Part shown: positions 1 to 7,180 of the stretch, piece by piece
Layout of the letters: the number at the start of each line of letters is the position of its first letter
Position numbering within the stretch: position 1 is the stretch's first letter
Source of the DNA: JANXVY01 sp031365425
Lineage (GTDB): Bacteria; Pseudomonadota; Alphaproteobacteria; Rhizobiales; Hyphomicrobiaceae
Length of the DNA: 19,694 nt
Assembly: GCA_031365425.1 (NCBI GenBank)
Contig: JANLYB010000139.1
Span: 1 to 19,694 of the forward strand
Direction of reading: 5' to 3'
Notes under the pieces: model-generated
The model's input: only the letters and a program-made list of their open reading frames with translations
Told to the model about the DNA's origin: nothing
The model's database searches: none
Translations under genes and position numbers: made by a program

Positions 1-94
1 CGGCCGCAAGGGCGTCGTGGTCACCAATCACGTCGAGGTCAGCGTAAAAGGCAGCAATTACAAGTTGAGCAGCTTTCTGTATAAAAGGGGTACG

Positions 95-694
95 ATGATG
101 GGGGATTCTAACCTACCACCCAATCTCGGTGGTACGCAGACACAAGCCGATTTGGAACTGGAACGCCTGCGTGATGGCCTGGAGGTTGTCGAAATCGCTG
201 GCCAGATCAAATGGTTTGACGCCTCGAAGGGCTATGGCTTTATCGTTCCGGATACGGGCACAACCGACATTCTGCTTCATGTCACGTGCCTTCGCGCCGG
301 AGGGTTCCAGACGGCCTACGAAGGTGCCCGAGTTCACTGCCAAGTCCTGAAGCGGCCTAAAGGCATGCAAGCCTTCCGCATCATCAGCATGGATGAATCG
401 ACAGCGATCCATCCCTCGCAACTGCCACAGCGCACCCACGTCATCGTCGAGCCTGAAAGTGATTGGGAACGCGCACTTGTTAAGTGGTTCAACCGCGTTC
501 GCGGCTTTGGCTTCTTGACACGTGGCGACGGCACACCCGATATCTTTGTACATATGGAAACCCTGCGCCGGTTCGGATTCACCGAACTACGCCCGGGTCA
601 GATCGTCCAGGTTCGCTGGGGCCATGGGTACAAAGGCTGCATGGCTGCCGAATTGCGGCCTGACGGCGTCCAGACCGGACCCTCGTCGCACTAA
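95..694 (+). CDS. Double cold-shock-domain protein (CspA family)
   Basis: Encodes 199 residues with two cold-shock (OB-fold) domains, predicted to bind single-stranded RNA or DNA in the cytoplasm. Domain 1 spans about residues 35-99 and has the RNP1-like KGYGFI (45-50) and RNP2-like DILLHV (58-63). Domain 2 spans about 127-188 and has RGFGFL (136-141) and DIFVHM (149-154). The start is ATG at 95, possibly the adjacent ATG at 98, because AAAGGGG at 84-90 is a good Shine-Dalgarno sequence. The frame is open further upstream to the window edge, but that stretch does not look like cold-shock sequence. Duplicated-domain proteins of about 200 residues are usual in Hyphomicrobiales, whereas classical CspA has about 70 residues. 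The next gene starts 22 nt downstream, so the two are probably co-transcribed. The family is certain; the specific role (cold response or general RNA chaperone) cannot be told. Confidence 0.93.
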   Translation: MMGDSNLPPNLGGTQTQADLELERLRDGLEVVEIAGQIKWFDASKGYGFIVPDTGTTDILLHVTCLRAGGFQTAYEGARVHCQVLKRPKGMQAFRIISMDESTAIHPSQLPQRTHVIVEPESDWERALVKWFNRVRGFGFLTRGDGTPDIFVHMETLRRFGFTELRPGQIVQVRWGHGYKGCMAAELRPDGVQTGPSSH

Positions 695-716
695 ACGATC
701 ATCTGCAGTGGATGAC

Positions 717-1220
717 ATGATGATCGGCACGGCACAATTGAAATTTATAGCCAGGGCTGCGCCACGCGCGGCCCTGATGTTTTTGTGTCTGAGCTTCTCG
801 GCAGGGCCCTTTGCGGGAGCTGCGCTCGCAAAGATGCTGCAGGAAAAGCTGTGGCTGACAACCTCCCAAGGCGAGCGTGAAATTTCAATCGAGGTCGCTG
901 ATTCGCCGGAGGACATGGCAATGGGTCTGATGTTCCGCACAAGCCTGGCTGACGCCAGTGGCATGCTGTTTCCATCGCCTGCCCCGCGTGAGGCCAACAT
1001 GTGGATGCGAAACACCTACATTCCGCTCGACATGGTCTTCATCCGCGCCGACGGCGTCGTCCACAGGATCGAAGCGATGACGGAGCCGCTTTCAGAAGCC
1101 ATCGTCGCCTCGCAGGGCGACGTTTTGGCCGTGCTCGAACTGTCCGGCGGGGCCGCCGCCCGCTTTGGATTGAAGCCCGGCGACCGGGTGCTGCATCGTA
1201 TTTTCCAAACCGCACGATAA
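717..1220 (+). CDS. DUF192 family secreted protein
   Basis: Encodes 167 residues. An N-terminal signal peptide is visible: basic residues, then a hydrophobic stretch at about 16-37, and a likely signal peptidase I site after ALA at residue 38. The mature part is a DUF192 (UPF0127) domain, with GLMFR at 70-74, GMLFP at 82-86, MWMRNTYIPLDM at 95-106 and LELSGGAAARFGLKPGD at 140-156. The function of DUF192 is not established. A longer reading from 522 would overlap the cold-shock gene and bury the signal peptide, so I use ATG 717, with ATG 720 as an equal alternative. The ribosome binding site is weak. The gene follows the cold-shock gene by 22 nt and ends 54 nt before tRNA-Pro. Periplasmic location is inferred from the signal peptide. 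Confidence 0.9.
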   Translation: MMIGTAQLKFIARAAPRAALMFLCLSFSAGPFAGAALAKMLQEKLWLTTSQGEREISIEVADSPEDMAMGLMFRTSLADASGMLFPSPAPREANMWMRNTYIPLDMVFIRADGVVHRIEAMTEPLSEAIVASQGDVLAVLELSGGAAARFGLKPGDRVLHRIFQTAR

Positions 1221-1274
1221 AGTGCGCTTGCGGCCTTGACCGCAGCCTCAAGAGGCCTCACACATGCGCCAAGT

Positions 1275-1351
1275 CGGGGCGTAGCTCAGCCTGGTAGAGC
1301 ATCTGCTTTGGGAGCAGAGGGTCTGGAGTTCGAATCCCCACGCCCCGACCA
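1275..1351 (+). tRNA. tRNA-Pro (anticodon TGG)
   Basis: A 77-nt cloverleaf with a 7-bp acceptor stem, CGGGGCG (1275-1281) pairing with CGCCCCG (1341-1347). The D arm is GCTC/GAGC. The anticodon stem is TCTGC/GCAGA with loop TTTGGGA, giving anticodon TGG at 1309-1311. The T arm contains GTTCGAATC. A discriminator A and an encoded CCA end the gene at 1349-1351. It lies between the DUF192 gene and the complex I subunit gene. No T-rich terminator follows it, so it may be processed from a longer transcript. Confidence 0.97.
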
Positions 1352-1393
1352 TTCACTTTGCTTGCTCATCGATCGATCAGCCCGGCGCGCACC

Positions 1394-1702
1394 ATGACCA
1401 ACGTCCGCATTTACAAGCCAGCCAAAGCGGCCATGCAATCGGGCCAGGGTAACACCCATGAATGGGTTCTGGAGCCCGAAGCTGCCGAAGCCGTCGCCGT
1501 CGACCCCCTGATGGGCTGGAGTGGATCTGGTAACACCGCCAAGCAGGTGACTCTGACGTTTCCGAGTAAGGACGATGCGGTACGCTACGCGCAAGCGGCG
1601 GGTCTTGCGTACACCGTCATTGAAACGCCGGTGCGCAAGCGCATTCGCCGCTCCTACGCCGACAATTTCAAGTTCGGCCGTATCGGTAGCTGGACGCACT
1701 GA
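1394..1702 (+). CDS. NADH dehydrogenase (complex I) accessory subunit, NDUFS4-like
   Basis: Encodes 102 residues of the 'ETC complex I subunit conserved region' family (PF04800), the bacterial counterpart of the mitochondrial 18-kDa/NDUFS4 subunit, found in alphaproteobacteria. Family features are the N-terminal RIYKPAKAAMQSG (residues 5-17), the central GWSGSGNTAKQVTLTF, and the C-terminal RKRIRRSYADNFKF with its basic residues. It is expected to sit on the peripheral arm of respiratory complex I on the cytoplasmic side. ATG 1394 is chosen because the family begins just before the RIYKPA motif. A start at 1358 would run straight out of the tRNA 3' end and has no homologous extension. The nuo genes are not in this window, which is usual for this subunit. 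The gene is convergent with the LutA-like gene. Confidence 0.92.
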   Translation: MTNVRIYKPAKAAMQSGQGNTHEWVLEPEAAEAVAVDPLMGWSGSGNTAKQVTLTFPSKDDAVRYAQAAGLAYTVIETPVRKRIRRSYADNFKFGRIGSWTH

Positions 1703-1787
1703 GCATCACTTAATCGGGTTGATTTGGCGGCGCCGGCGGATTTTTGACCGTGGCTTTCGCGGGACATGAAGGCCTGAGGCTCGACCG

Positions 1788-1818
1788 TAGACCTCTAACA
1801 TGGCCTTAGACCTCTAAC
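1788..1818. repeat. 12-bp direct repeat between convergent genes
   Basis: TAGACCTCTAAC occurs at 1788-1799 and again at 1807-1818, a 19-bp period. The second copy, with its preceding T, reads TTAGA-CC-TCTAA, a short inverted repeat. It lies in the 123-bp gap (1703-1825) between the 3' ends of the complex I subunit gene and the LutA-like gene, which makes a promoter operator unlikely. The same gap holds a GC-rich stretch running into TTTTT at 1727-1745, but no clean terminator stem. Function unknown. Confidence 0.5.
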
Positions 1819-1825
1819 GTGTATT

Positions 1826-2602
1826 TTACTTAGCCGAGGCAATCGGTGGGCTGGCAAGGTCGCCCGCAAGGACTTCGGCGACGTGGCGGGCCTGGACCGG
1901 GCTGCCTTCCCGCTTCAGTTTTCCGGCCATGTTCATCAGGCAGCCCAGATCCCCGGCCAACAGCACATCCGGCTTCGCGCGGCCCACGTTGGCTGTCTTC
2001 TTCTCGACCATCGCGTTGGAGATATCGGGGAATTTGACCGAGAACGTTCCGCCGAAACCGCAGCAGATTTCGTTGTCGGGCATTTCGACGAGTTCGACGC
2101 CGGGTATAGAGGCGAGAAGCGCGCGGGGCTGAGATTTGACCCCCAATTCGCGCAAGCCCGAGCAGCTGTCGTGATAGGTCACACGGCCTTTGAAGTCGGA
2201 CTTGACCGAGGTCATGCCCCGCACGTCCGTCAAGAACGAGACGAGTTCGTGGACACGGATAGCGAAAGCTTTGGCTTTCAGTTCGGCTGCCTCATCGCCA
2301 GCCATCAGCTTGGGGTAGTGCGATTTCAGCATGCCTGCGCACGAGCCGGATGGGGCGACGATGTAGTCGTAGCCTTCAAAGGCGGCAATGGTCGCAAGCG
2401 CGATGGCCTTGGTTGTTTTCGTGTCGCCGGAGTTGTGGGCGGGCTGGCCGCAGCAGGTCTGCAGCGTGGGAACTTCGACTTCGCAACCGGCAGCTTCAAG
2501 CAGCTTGACGGCGGCAAAGCCGACCGACGGGCGGAACACATCAACAAGGCACGTGACGAACAGACCCACGCGCGGACGCAGCGATGCCTCGAGGGTGCTC
2601 AT
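1826..2602 (-). CDS. LutA-like (Fe-S)-binding protein, lactate-utilisation family
   Basis: Encodes 258 residues made of two cysteine-rich CCG domains, as in LutA/YkgE, a subunit of the LutABC L-lactate oxidation complex. Domain 1 has FVTCLVDVF near the N-terminus and CCGQPAHNSG about 30 residues later. Domain 2 has YHDSCSGLRELG, then ICCGFGGTFSVKFPDISNAM and GDLGCLMNMAG. These cysteine sets ligate an iron-sulfur or heterodisulfide-reductase-type cluster. The start at 2602 is supported by AAGGA about 9 nt upstream on the minus strand. LutB (ferredoxin-like) and LutC are not adjacent; the neighbour is a LysR regulator ending 78 nt upstream on the same strand, with the glycolate oxidase operon divergent beyond it. 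It may pair with LutB/C encoded elsewhere or serve another 2-hydroxyacid oxidase. Family assignment is firm; the partner is inferred. Confidence 0.88.
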   Translation of the reverse strand: MSTLEASLRPRVGLFVTCLVDVFRPSVGFAAVKLLEAAGCEVEVPTLQTCCGQPAHNSGDTKTTKAIALATIAAFEGYDYIVAPSGSCAGMLKSHYPKLMAGDEAAELKAKAFAIRVHELVSFLTDVRGMTSVKSDFKGRVTYHDSCSGLRELGVKSQPRALLASIPGVELVEMPDNEICCGFGGTFSVKFPDISNAMVEKKTANVGRAKPDVLLAGDLGCLMNMAGKLKREGSPVQARHVAEVLAGDLASPPIASAK

Positions 2603-2680
2603 GTGTCGTATCCTTGCGCAAACGGGCGAGAAGGTCCTCTACCCCGTTTAGGTACCGCAGGCAACGCACACGTAACAGCC

Positions 2681-3655
2681 TTAGCGAGCCACCACCCGGA
2701 CTTTGCCCGAGGCGCGAGCCACTTTTCCATCCCCCAAGCTTGCGACCAACCCGGACAGATCGCGATCCCAATACGGTTCGTTTCCGTAGATTTCAGCAAG
2801 GTGCTCGATGAAGACGTTGACCTTAGCCGGCATAAAATCGCGGCTGGGATAGACGGCGTGGATCGCCAATGTATTGGCACCCCGGTAATCCGGCAAGATG
2901 CGGACAAGTTCGCCCGATTTCAGTTCCTGACCGATATCCCAGGTGGCGCGCAGACCGATGCCTAATCCGGCAATCAGCGCATCGCGCACAAAGTCGGCGG
3001 AATTGGTGCGGACATTGGAATGGATCTTTGCGTACTTGGCCCCGTCCGGGCCCTCCAGCCGCCACGCTTCCTGGAGTCCTGCACCAATGCAGCTGTGGTT
3101 TTCGAGATCGGCAACGGACTTGGGGCTGCCTTGTCTGGCGAGGTAAGCCGGCGACGCGCACAGGACCCGGTGGTCGGCGGCGAGCTTGCGGGCGACGAGC
3201 GACGAATCCTGAAGCTCTCCGATGCGGATGGCGAGGTCGAAGCCGTCGCGGATGATATCGACAAACGTATCCGTCAAATGCATGTCGATTTCGATATCGG
3301 GATAGCGGGCCAGGAAGGAGGCCAAATGGGGAGTCACGTGCCGGCGTCCGAACGATGTCGGAGCCGTGACCTTGAGGATGCCGCGCGGCTTGGTGTTGCG
3401 GCGGCTGACGAAGTCTTCAGCTTCCTCGACGAGGCTCAGAATATCGACCACGCGCTTGAAGTAACCTTCCCCGGTCTCGGTTAGGGTCAGCTGTCGCGTC
3501 GTCCGCTGGAACAGGCGAGCACCGAGCCGGTCTTCCAGCAAGCTCACCCGCTTGGAAACGACGGCCGGCGACAATGCCATTTCGCGTCCCGCGGCGGACA
3601 TGTTTCCCGTCCGGGCAACGCGTGCGAATATTTCAAGGTCACTGATCGCAGTCAC
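2681..3655 (-). CDS. LysR-type transcriptional regulator
   Basis: Encodes 324 residues with the usual LysR layout. A winged helix-turn-helix lies at about residues 3-63 (LEIFARVARTGNMSAAGREM, then SPAVVSKRVSLLEDRLGARLFQRTTRQ). An effector-binding periplasmic-protein-like domain follows from about 90 to 295. I chose GTG at 3655, preceded by AAGGAAG with a 5-nt gap, because it leaves 6 residues before the first helix, as is typical for the family. ATG at 3694 (337 residues, GGAG 8 nt upstream) is a real alternative that would add 13 atypical residues. The gene is divergent from glcD and followed 78 nt later by the LutA-like gene. By the common LysR pattern it probably controls the divergent glc genes; the ligand is unknown and could be a 2-hydroxyacid. 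Confidence 0.9.
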   Translation of the reverse strand: MTAISDLEIFARVARTGNMSAAGREMALSPAVVSKRVSLLEDRLGARLFQRTTRQLTLTETGEGYFKRVVDILSLVEEAEDFVSRRNTKPRGILKVTAPTSFGRRHVTPHLASFLARYPDIEIDMHLTDTFVDIIRDGFDLAIRIGELQDSSLVARKLAADHRVLCASPAYLARQGSPKSVADLENHSCIGAGLQEAWRLEGPDGAKYAKIHSNVRTNSADFVRDALIAGLGIGLRATWDIGQELKSGELVRILPDYRGANTLAIHAVYPSRDFMPAKVNVFIEHLAEIYGNEPYWDRDLSGLVASLGDGKVARASGKVRVVAR

Positions 3656-3670
3656 GGAAACTTCCTTGTT

Positions 3671-3686
3671 GGATTTTCGAAAATCC
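3671..3686. promoter_or_regulatory. 16-bp perfect palindrome at the lysR 5' end
   Basis: GGATTTTCGAAAATCC is a perfect 16-bp palindrome. It lies 15 bp upstream of the preferred GTG start of the lysR gene, or inside its first codons if the ATG at 3694 is used. Its place at the edge of the divergent lysR/glcD intergenic region suggests an operator, perhaps autoregulatory. A palindrome this long is expected less than once by chance in 20 kb of random sequence, so coincidence remains possible. It does not fit the classic LysR T-N11-A box. Confidence 0.45.
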
Positions 3687-3708
3687 GCACTCATGGATTA
3701 TGCTCCAT

Positions 3709-3743
3709 CGTGTACAATGTGCTAAAACTATCGACAAAACTAT
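3709..3743 (-). promoter_or_regulatory. Candidate lysR promoter with tandem AAAACTAT repeats
   Basis: On the minus strand TTGTCG (3737-3732) and TACACG (3714-3709) are separated by 17 nt and resemble -35 and -10 elements (4/6 and 3/6 matches). The -35 is bracketed by a direct repeat, AAAACTAT at 3724-3731 and 3736-3743 on the plus strand (12-bp period). The rest of the gap to glcD (3744-3895) shows no convincing sigma-70 promoter; TATGAT at 3851-3856 resembles a -10 for glcD but lacks a good -35. No cobalamin riboswitch-like sequence is recognisable upstream of glcD. Confidence 0.3.
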
Positions 3744-3895
3744 GGGCAGTTGGGTAATGCGGTGGACGCAACAGTTATGCCGCTACGTTGAAGATTGGCA
3801 AGAATTGCAGTTTTTTGGTGGTAGGGAAGTTCAAGCAGCTTACCGTAGGATATGATAGGCAAGGATTAACCGCCGGGACGAAAAGGAAAGCATCG

Positions 3896-5359
3896 ATGTC
3901 GCTTATTCGGCTGCCGGACCCCGATCGGGAAATTATGGGACGACGCGAAAAGATCACCGCTGATCTGATCGCAATTGCAGGTCGCGAAGCTGTCATCTCG
4001 GACGAGGACGGGCGGCGGGCGTTCGATACGGACGCACTGACCTCCTACCGGCGGATGCCCCTCGCAGTCGTGCTCCCGGAAACGACGCAGGCAGTGGCGA
4101 ATGTCATGCGCTACTGCCATGCCAACGGAATCAAGGTAATTGCGCGCGGCGCGGGGACGTCGCTGGCCGGGGGGGCGCTGCCTGCCGAAGATGCGATCGT
4201 CATCGGCATTTCCAAGATGAACCGCGTGCTCGACATCAATTACGCCGGGCGGTCGATGCGGGTCGAATCCGGCATTACGAATGTCGCCATCACGGCAGCG
4301 GTTTCGCCGGAGGGTTTCTTTTACGCGCCCGATCCGTCGAGCCAATTAGCGTGCACGCTGGCTGGGAATCTTGGGATGAATTCGGGCGGCGCGCATTGCC
4401 TGAAGTACGGCGTGACGACAAACAACGTGCTCGGTTTGCGCATGGTGTTGATGACAGGGGAAATCATCGATGTCGGCGGTCCGTATGTCGATGCGGCAGG
4501 CTATGATTTGCTGAGCCTCATCATAGGGTCGGAAGGCCAGATGGGGATCATCACCGAAGCAACGGTGCGGATTATCAAGGCGGCGGAAGGTGCGCGGCCC
4601 ATGCTGCTCGGGTTCGATTCAAGCGAGGCAGCGGGCCGCTGTGTGGCGGCGATCATTGCGTCGGGGATCATTCCGGTTGCCATCGAGTTCATGGACAGGC
4701 CAGCGATTGTGGTCTGCGAGGATTACGCGAAGGCAGGCTATCCGCTCGATGTCGAAGCGCTGCTGATCATCGAGGTCGAAGGTTCGGAAGCGGAAATTTC
4801 CGAGCGGCTGCAGCAGATGCTCGACCTCGCCAAGCCGTTCCGGCCCACGACGCATACGATCAGCGCGAGCGCCGACCAGAGCGCGAAGATCTGGAAAGGC
4901 CGCAAGTCGGCGTTCGGCGCGTTGGGCCGGATTTCCGATTACTACTGCATGGACGGCACAATTCCCTTGGGACGCCTGTCGGAAGTGCTGACGGCGATTT
5001 CGCAAATCTGCACGGGTTATGGCTTACGGGTCGCCAACATTTTCCATGCGGGCGACGGAAACCTGCACCCGCTCATCATGTTCGACGCCAACGATCCGGC
5101 GAGCGAGCAAAGGGCGGAGAAGGCCGGAGCGGATATTCTGGCGCTGTGCGTCGAAGTCGGCGGATGCCTGACCGGCGAACATGGCGTCGGCATCGAGAAG
5201 CGCGATTTGATGACCAAGCAGTTCACCGACGTCGATCTTGATGTGCAGATGCGGTTGAAGACGGTGTTCGACCCCGGCTGGCTGCTCAATCCAGCCAAGG
5301 TGTTCCCGCTCGAAGCCCAAGCGCGCGGCACCGATACCATCATTCCTGCTGCGGCCTAA
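3896..5359 (+). CDS. glcD: Glycolate oxidase FAD-binding subunit GlcD
   Basis: Encodes 487 residues, close to the 499 of E. coli GlcD. It is the FAD-carrying catalytic subunit that oxidises glycolate (and D-lactate to some extent) to glyoxylate. The PCMH-type FAD-binding domain spans about 50-230 and has RGAGTSLAGGALP at 84-96 plus the conserved PDPSSQ and NSGGAHCLKYG stretches. The C-terminal FAD-oxidase domain has FHAGDGNLHP, and GGCLTGEHGVG near the end. ATG 3896 is preceded by AAAGGAAA about 5 nt upstream. The frame is open back to 3788, but that part lies in the divergent regulatory region and has no family similarity. glcE follows after 25 nt. The protein should act at the inner face of the cytoplasmic membrane with GlcE and GlcF, passing electrons to the quinone pool. 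Confidence 0.95.
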   Translation: MSLIRLPDPDREIMGRREKITADLIAIAGREAVISDEDGRRAFDTDALTSYRRMPLAVVLPETTQAVANVMRYCHANGIKVIARGAGTSLAGGALPAEDAIVIGISKMNRVLDINYAGRSMRVESGITNVAITAAVSPEGFFYAPDPSSQLACTLAGNLGMNSGGAHCLKYGVTTNNVLGLRMVLMTGEIIDVGGPYVDAAGYDLLSLIIGSEGQMGIITEATVRIIKAAEGARPMLLGFDSSEAAGRCVAAIIASGIIPVAIEFMDRPAIVVCEDYAKAGYPLDVEALLIIEVEGSEAEISERLQQMLDLAKPFRPTTHTISASADQSAKIWKGRKSAFGALGRISDYYCMDGTIPLGRLSEVLTAISQICTGYGLRVANIFHAGDGNLHPLIMFDANDPASEQRAEKAGADILALCVEVGGCLTGEHGVGIEKRDLMTKQFTDVDLDVQMRLKTVFDPGWLLNPAKVFPLEAQARGTDTIIPAAA

Positions 5360-5372
5360 ACCGTTCGCACTT

Positions 5373-5378
5373 TAGGAG
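5373..5378 (+). promoter_or_regulatory. Ribosome binding site deciding the glcE GTG start
   Basis: TAGGAG at 5373-5378 lies 6 nt before the GTG at 5385. This fixes the glcE start at a non-ATG codon; the in-frame ATG three codons later at 5394 is too far from this site. Confidence 0.7.
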
Positions 5379-5384
5379 ACTAAC

Positions 5385-6617
5385 GTGGTTGAAATGGTGC
5401 GGCCGACGACCGAAGCCGAATTGCAGAGCGCACTTGCAACGCTTGCACAGCAGAGGCTGCCCGCAGAGATCCGGGGGGCGGGCTCCAAGAGCGCAATTGG
5501 CCGGCCATCGCCGCAATCGGTGGTGGTCGAATTGACGAAGCTGTCGGGGATCACGCTGTATGAACCGACCGAACTTGTGATGTCGGCGAATGCTGGAACA
5601 TCTCTGGCCCAAATCGAAGGAACACTGGCCGAACGCGGGCAGATGCTGGCGTTCGAGCCGATGGATCTGGGACCGGCGACGGGCGGTGCTGGCGGGGTGC
5701 AGACGATCGGAGCGGTATTTGCAACCAACATCTCGGGAGCACGGCGGGTTTCGGCAGGGGCAGCGCGCGATCACCTGCTCGGCGTGCGGGCCGTCAATGG
5801 GCGTGGCGAGATCTTCAAATCGGGCGGACGTGTGCTCAAGAATGTGACCGGGTACGACGTGGCGCGAGGATTGACGGGAAGCTGGGGAACGCTGGCGGTT
5901 TTGAGCGAAGTGACGTTCAAGGTACTGCCCAAACCACCCCAGACTGAAACGCTGGTCTATCCCGGATTGTCGGATGAAATCGGCGTCGAACTGCTGTGCG
6001 CGGCGATGGGCACACCGTTTGAGGTATCTGGCACGGCCCACCTGACGGCGGGGCTGACGTCGCGGCTCGAACTGGGCAGTCTGGCCCGCGAGGCAAGTCC
6101 GCTCACCGCAATAAGAATTGAGAATTTCGCCAGTTCGGTCGCCTACCGCGTCGAGCGACTTAAAGAAGCTCTGAAGATCTATGGGACCCCATTATCGCTG
6201 TCGCATGAGACTTCGCTGTCGTTCTGGTCGGAACTGCGGCGCCTGTCGGCGCTGACGCCGCTGAAAGGCGAGACCGCGACCCATCTATGGAGGATTTCGA
6301 CTGCGCCGTTGCTGGCCGCCAAGGTTGTCAACGCCGTCCGGCGGAATATGAAAGTCGAGGCGTACTACGACGCATCCGGTGGCGTTGTGTGGTTGGAAGT
6401 GACGGCGGCAGGGGATGCAGGTGCAGCCGATATCCGGCGGACTTTGTCGACGCACGGCGGGCATGCGACGCTGATCCGGGCGGAGGCAGAAGTGCGCGGT
6501 TCTGTCGAGGTGTTCCAGCCGATGAGCGGACCAGTAGAGCGGCTGACACGCGGCATCAAAACGGCGTTCGATCCGGCCGGAATTCTCAATCCGGGGCGCA
6601 TGTACGCGGGCGTATGA
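5385..6617 (+). CDS. glcE: Glycolate oxidase subunit GlcE
   Basis: Encodes 410 residues, longer than E. coli GlcE (350). It is an FAD-binding subunit of the glycolate oxidase complex. The FAD_binding_4 fold has RGAGSKSAIGRP at about 30-41, and the family signature KNVTGYDVARGLTGSWGTLA begins near residue 151, followed by EVTFKVLPKPP. The C-terminus ends with FDPAGILNPGRMYAGV, a tail shared with GlcD-like enzymes. The extra length is spread through the C-terminal half (about 200-350), not at one end, so it is not a start-site artefact. GlcE cannot form glyoxylate alone and works with GlcD and GlcF. The thioesterase gene begins 13 nt after the stop. Confidence 0.93.
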   Translation: MVEMVRPTTEAELQSALATLAQQRLPAEIRGAGSKSAIGRPSPQSVVVELTKLSGITLYEPTELVMSANAGTSLAQIEGTLAERGQMLAFEPMDLGPATGGAGGVQTIGAVFATNISGARRVSAGAARDHLLGVRAVNGRGEIFKSGGRVLKNVTGYDVARGLTGSWGTLAVLSEVTFKVLPKPPQTETLVYPGLSDEIGVELLCAAMGTPFEVSGTAHLTAGLTSRLELGSLAREASPLTAIRIENFASSVAYRVERLKEALKIYGTPLSLSHETSLSFWSELRRLSALTPLKGETATHLWRISTAPLLAAKVVNAVRRNMKVEAYYDASGGVVWLEVTAAGDAGAADIRRTLSTHGGHATLIRAEAEVRGSVEVFQPMSGPVERLTRGIKTAFDPAGILNPGRMYAGV

Positions 6618-6630
6618 GGCGAACCGAGCG

Positions 6631-7077
6631 ATGAAATTCGATTCCAAGAATACGCCAGAGCTGTTCAATCAGATGGCGATTGGGTACTTGCCCGGCCATA
6701 TGGGTTTCACTGTGCTCGACATGGGACAGGGCTTCCTGAAGGCCCAGATCGCGGTCAAAGCGCATCATCTAGCGTCCAATGGTTTCCTGCACGCAGCCAC
6801 CGTCATCACGCTAGCGGATACGGCAGCCGGGTTTGCCTGTATCGCACACCTGCCGGAGACGGCGCAAAACTTCACCACATTGGAACTCAAGGCCAATTTC
6901 CTATCGACGGTCCAGGACGGCATCATCGTGTGCGAGGCAAAGGCGGTGCACCTTGGCCGAACCACGCAACTGTGGGAGGCCCGCGTAACAGCGCAGGCCA
7001 CCGGCCGCCTTATGGCGACGTTCAGTTGCACTCAATTGTTGCTGGCGGCAAAGGCCGGGCAGGCGCCAGTGTCATAA
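6631..7077 (+). CDS. PaaI-like hotdog-fold thioesterase
   Basis: Encodes 148 residues with a single hotdog domain of the PaaI/4HBT class, which hydrolyses acyl-CoA thioesters. The central-helix motif reads NGFLHAATVITLADTAAGFA (50-69), where H54 and D63 match the PaaI-type H-G-G-x(5)-L-x-D pattern. The two glycines are replaced by alanines (A55, A56), as in some subfamilies. The C-terminal strands contain LELKANFLSTV and the VHLGRTTQLWEARV segment. It sits between glcE (13 nt upstream) and glcF (103 nt downstream), an unusual insertion in a glycolate oxidase operon. Substrate unknown; glycolyl-CoA or a related short acyl-CoA would fit the context but is speculation. Predicted cytoplasmic. Confidence 0.88.
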   Translation: MKFDSKNTPELFNQMAIGYLPGHMGFTVLDMGQGFLKAQIAVKAHHLASNGFLHAATVITLADTAAGFACIAHLPETAQNFTTLELKANFLSTVQDGIIVCEAKAVHLGRTTQLWEARVTAQATGRLMATFSCTQLLLAAKAGQAPVS

Positions 7078-7180
7078 GAAAACTGAGCCGGAAGACGTGC
7101 GCTTGGACGCTTATGGCTTGTCAAACAAGTCAACAGACGCTCATGTTGAGGAAACGGACTCCCTATGAGGCCCCGCCCAC

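Noticed and set aside
65..85. Promoter TTGAGC/TATAAA before the cold-shock gene
   Set aside because: The spacing is only 9 bp, far from the usual 16-18 bp.
1883..2965. Plus-strand open frame of 360 codons across the LutA-like gene and the end of lysR
   Set aside because: It is antisense to two well-supported genes and has no family signature.
3744..3895. Cobalamin riboswitch controlling the glc-cob block
   Set aside because: No B12-box-like sequence or matching structure was recognised upstream of glcD, nor in the coupled junctions before cobT.
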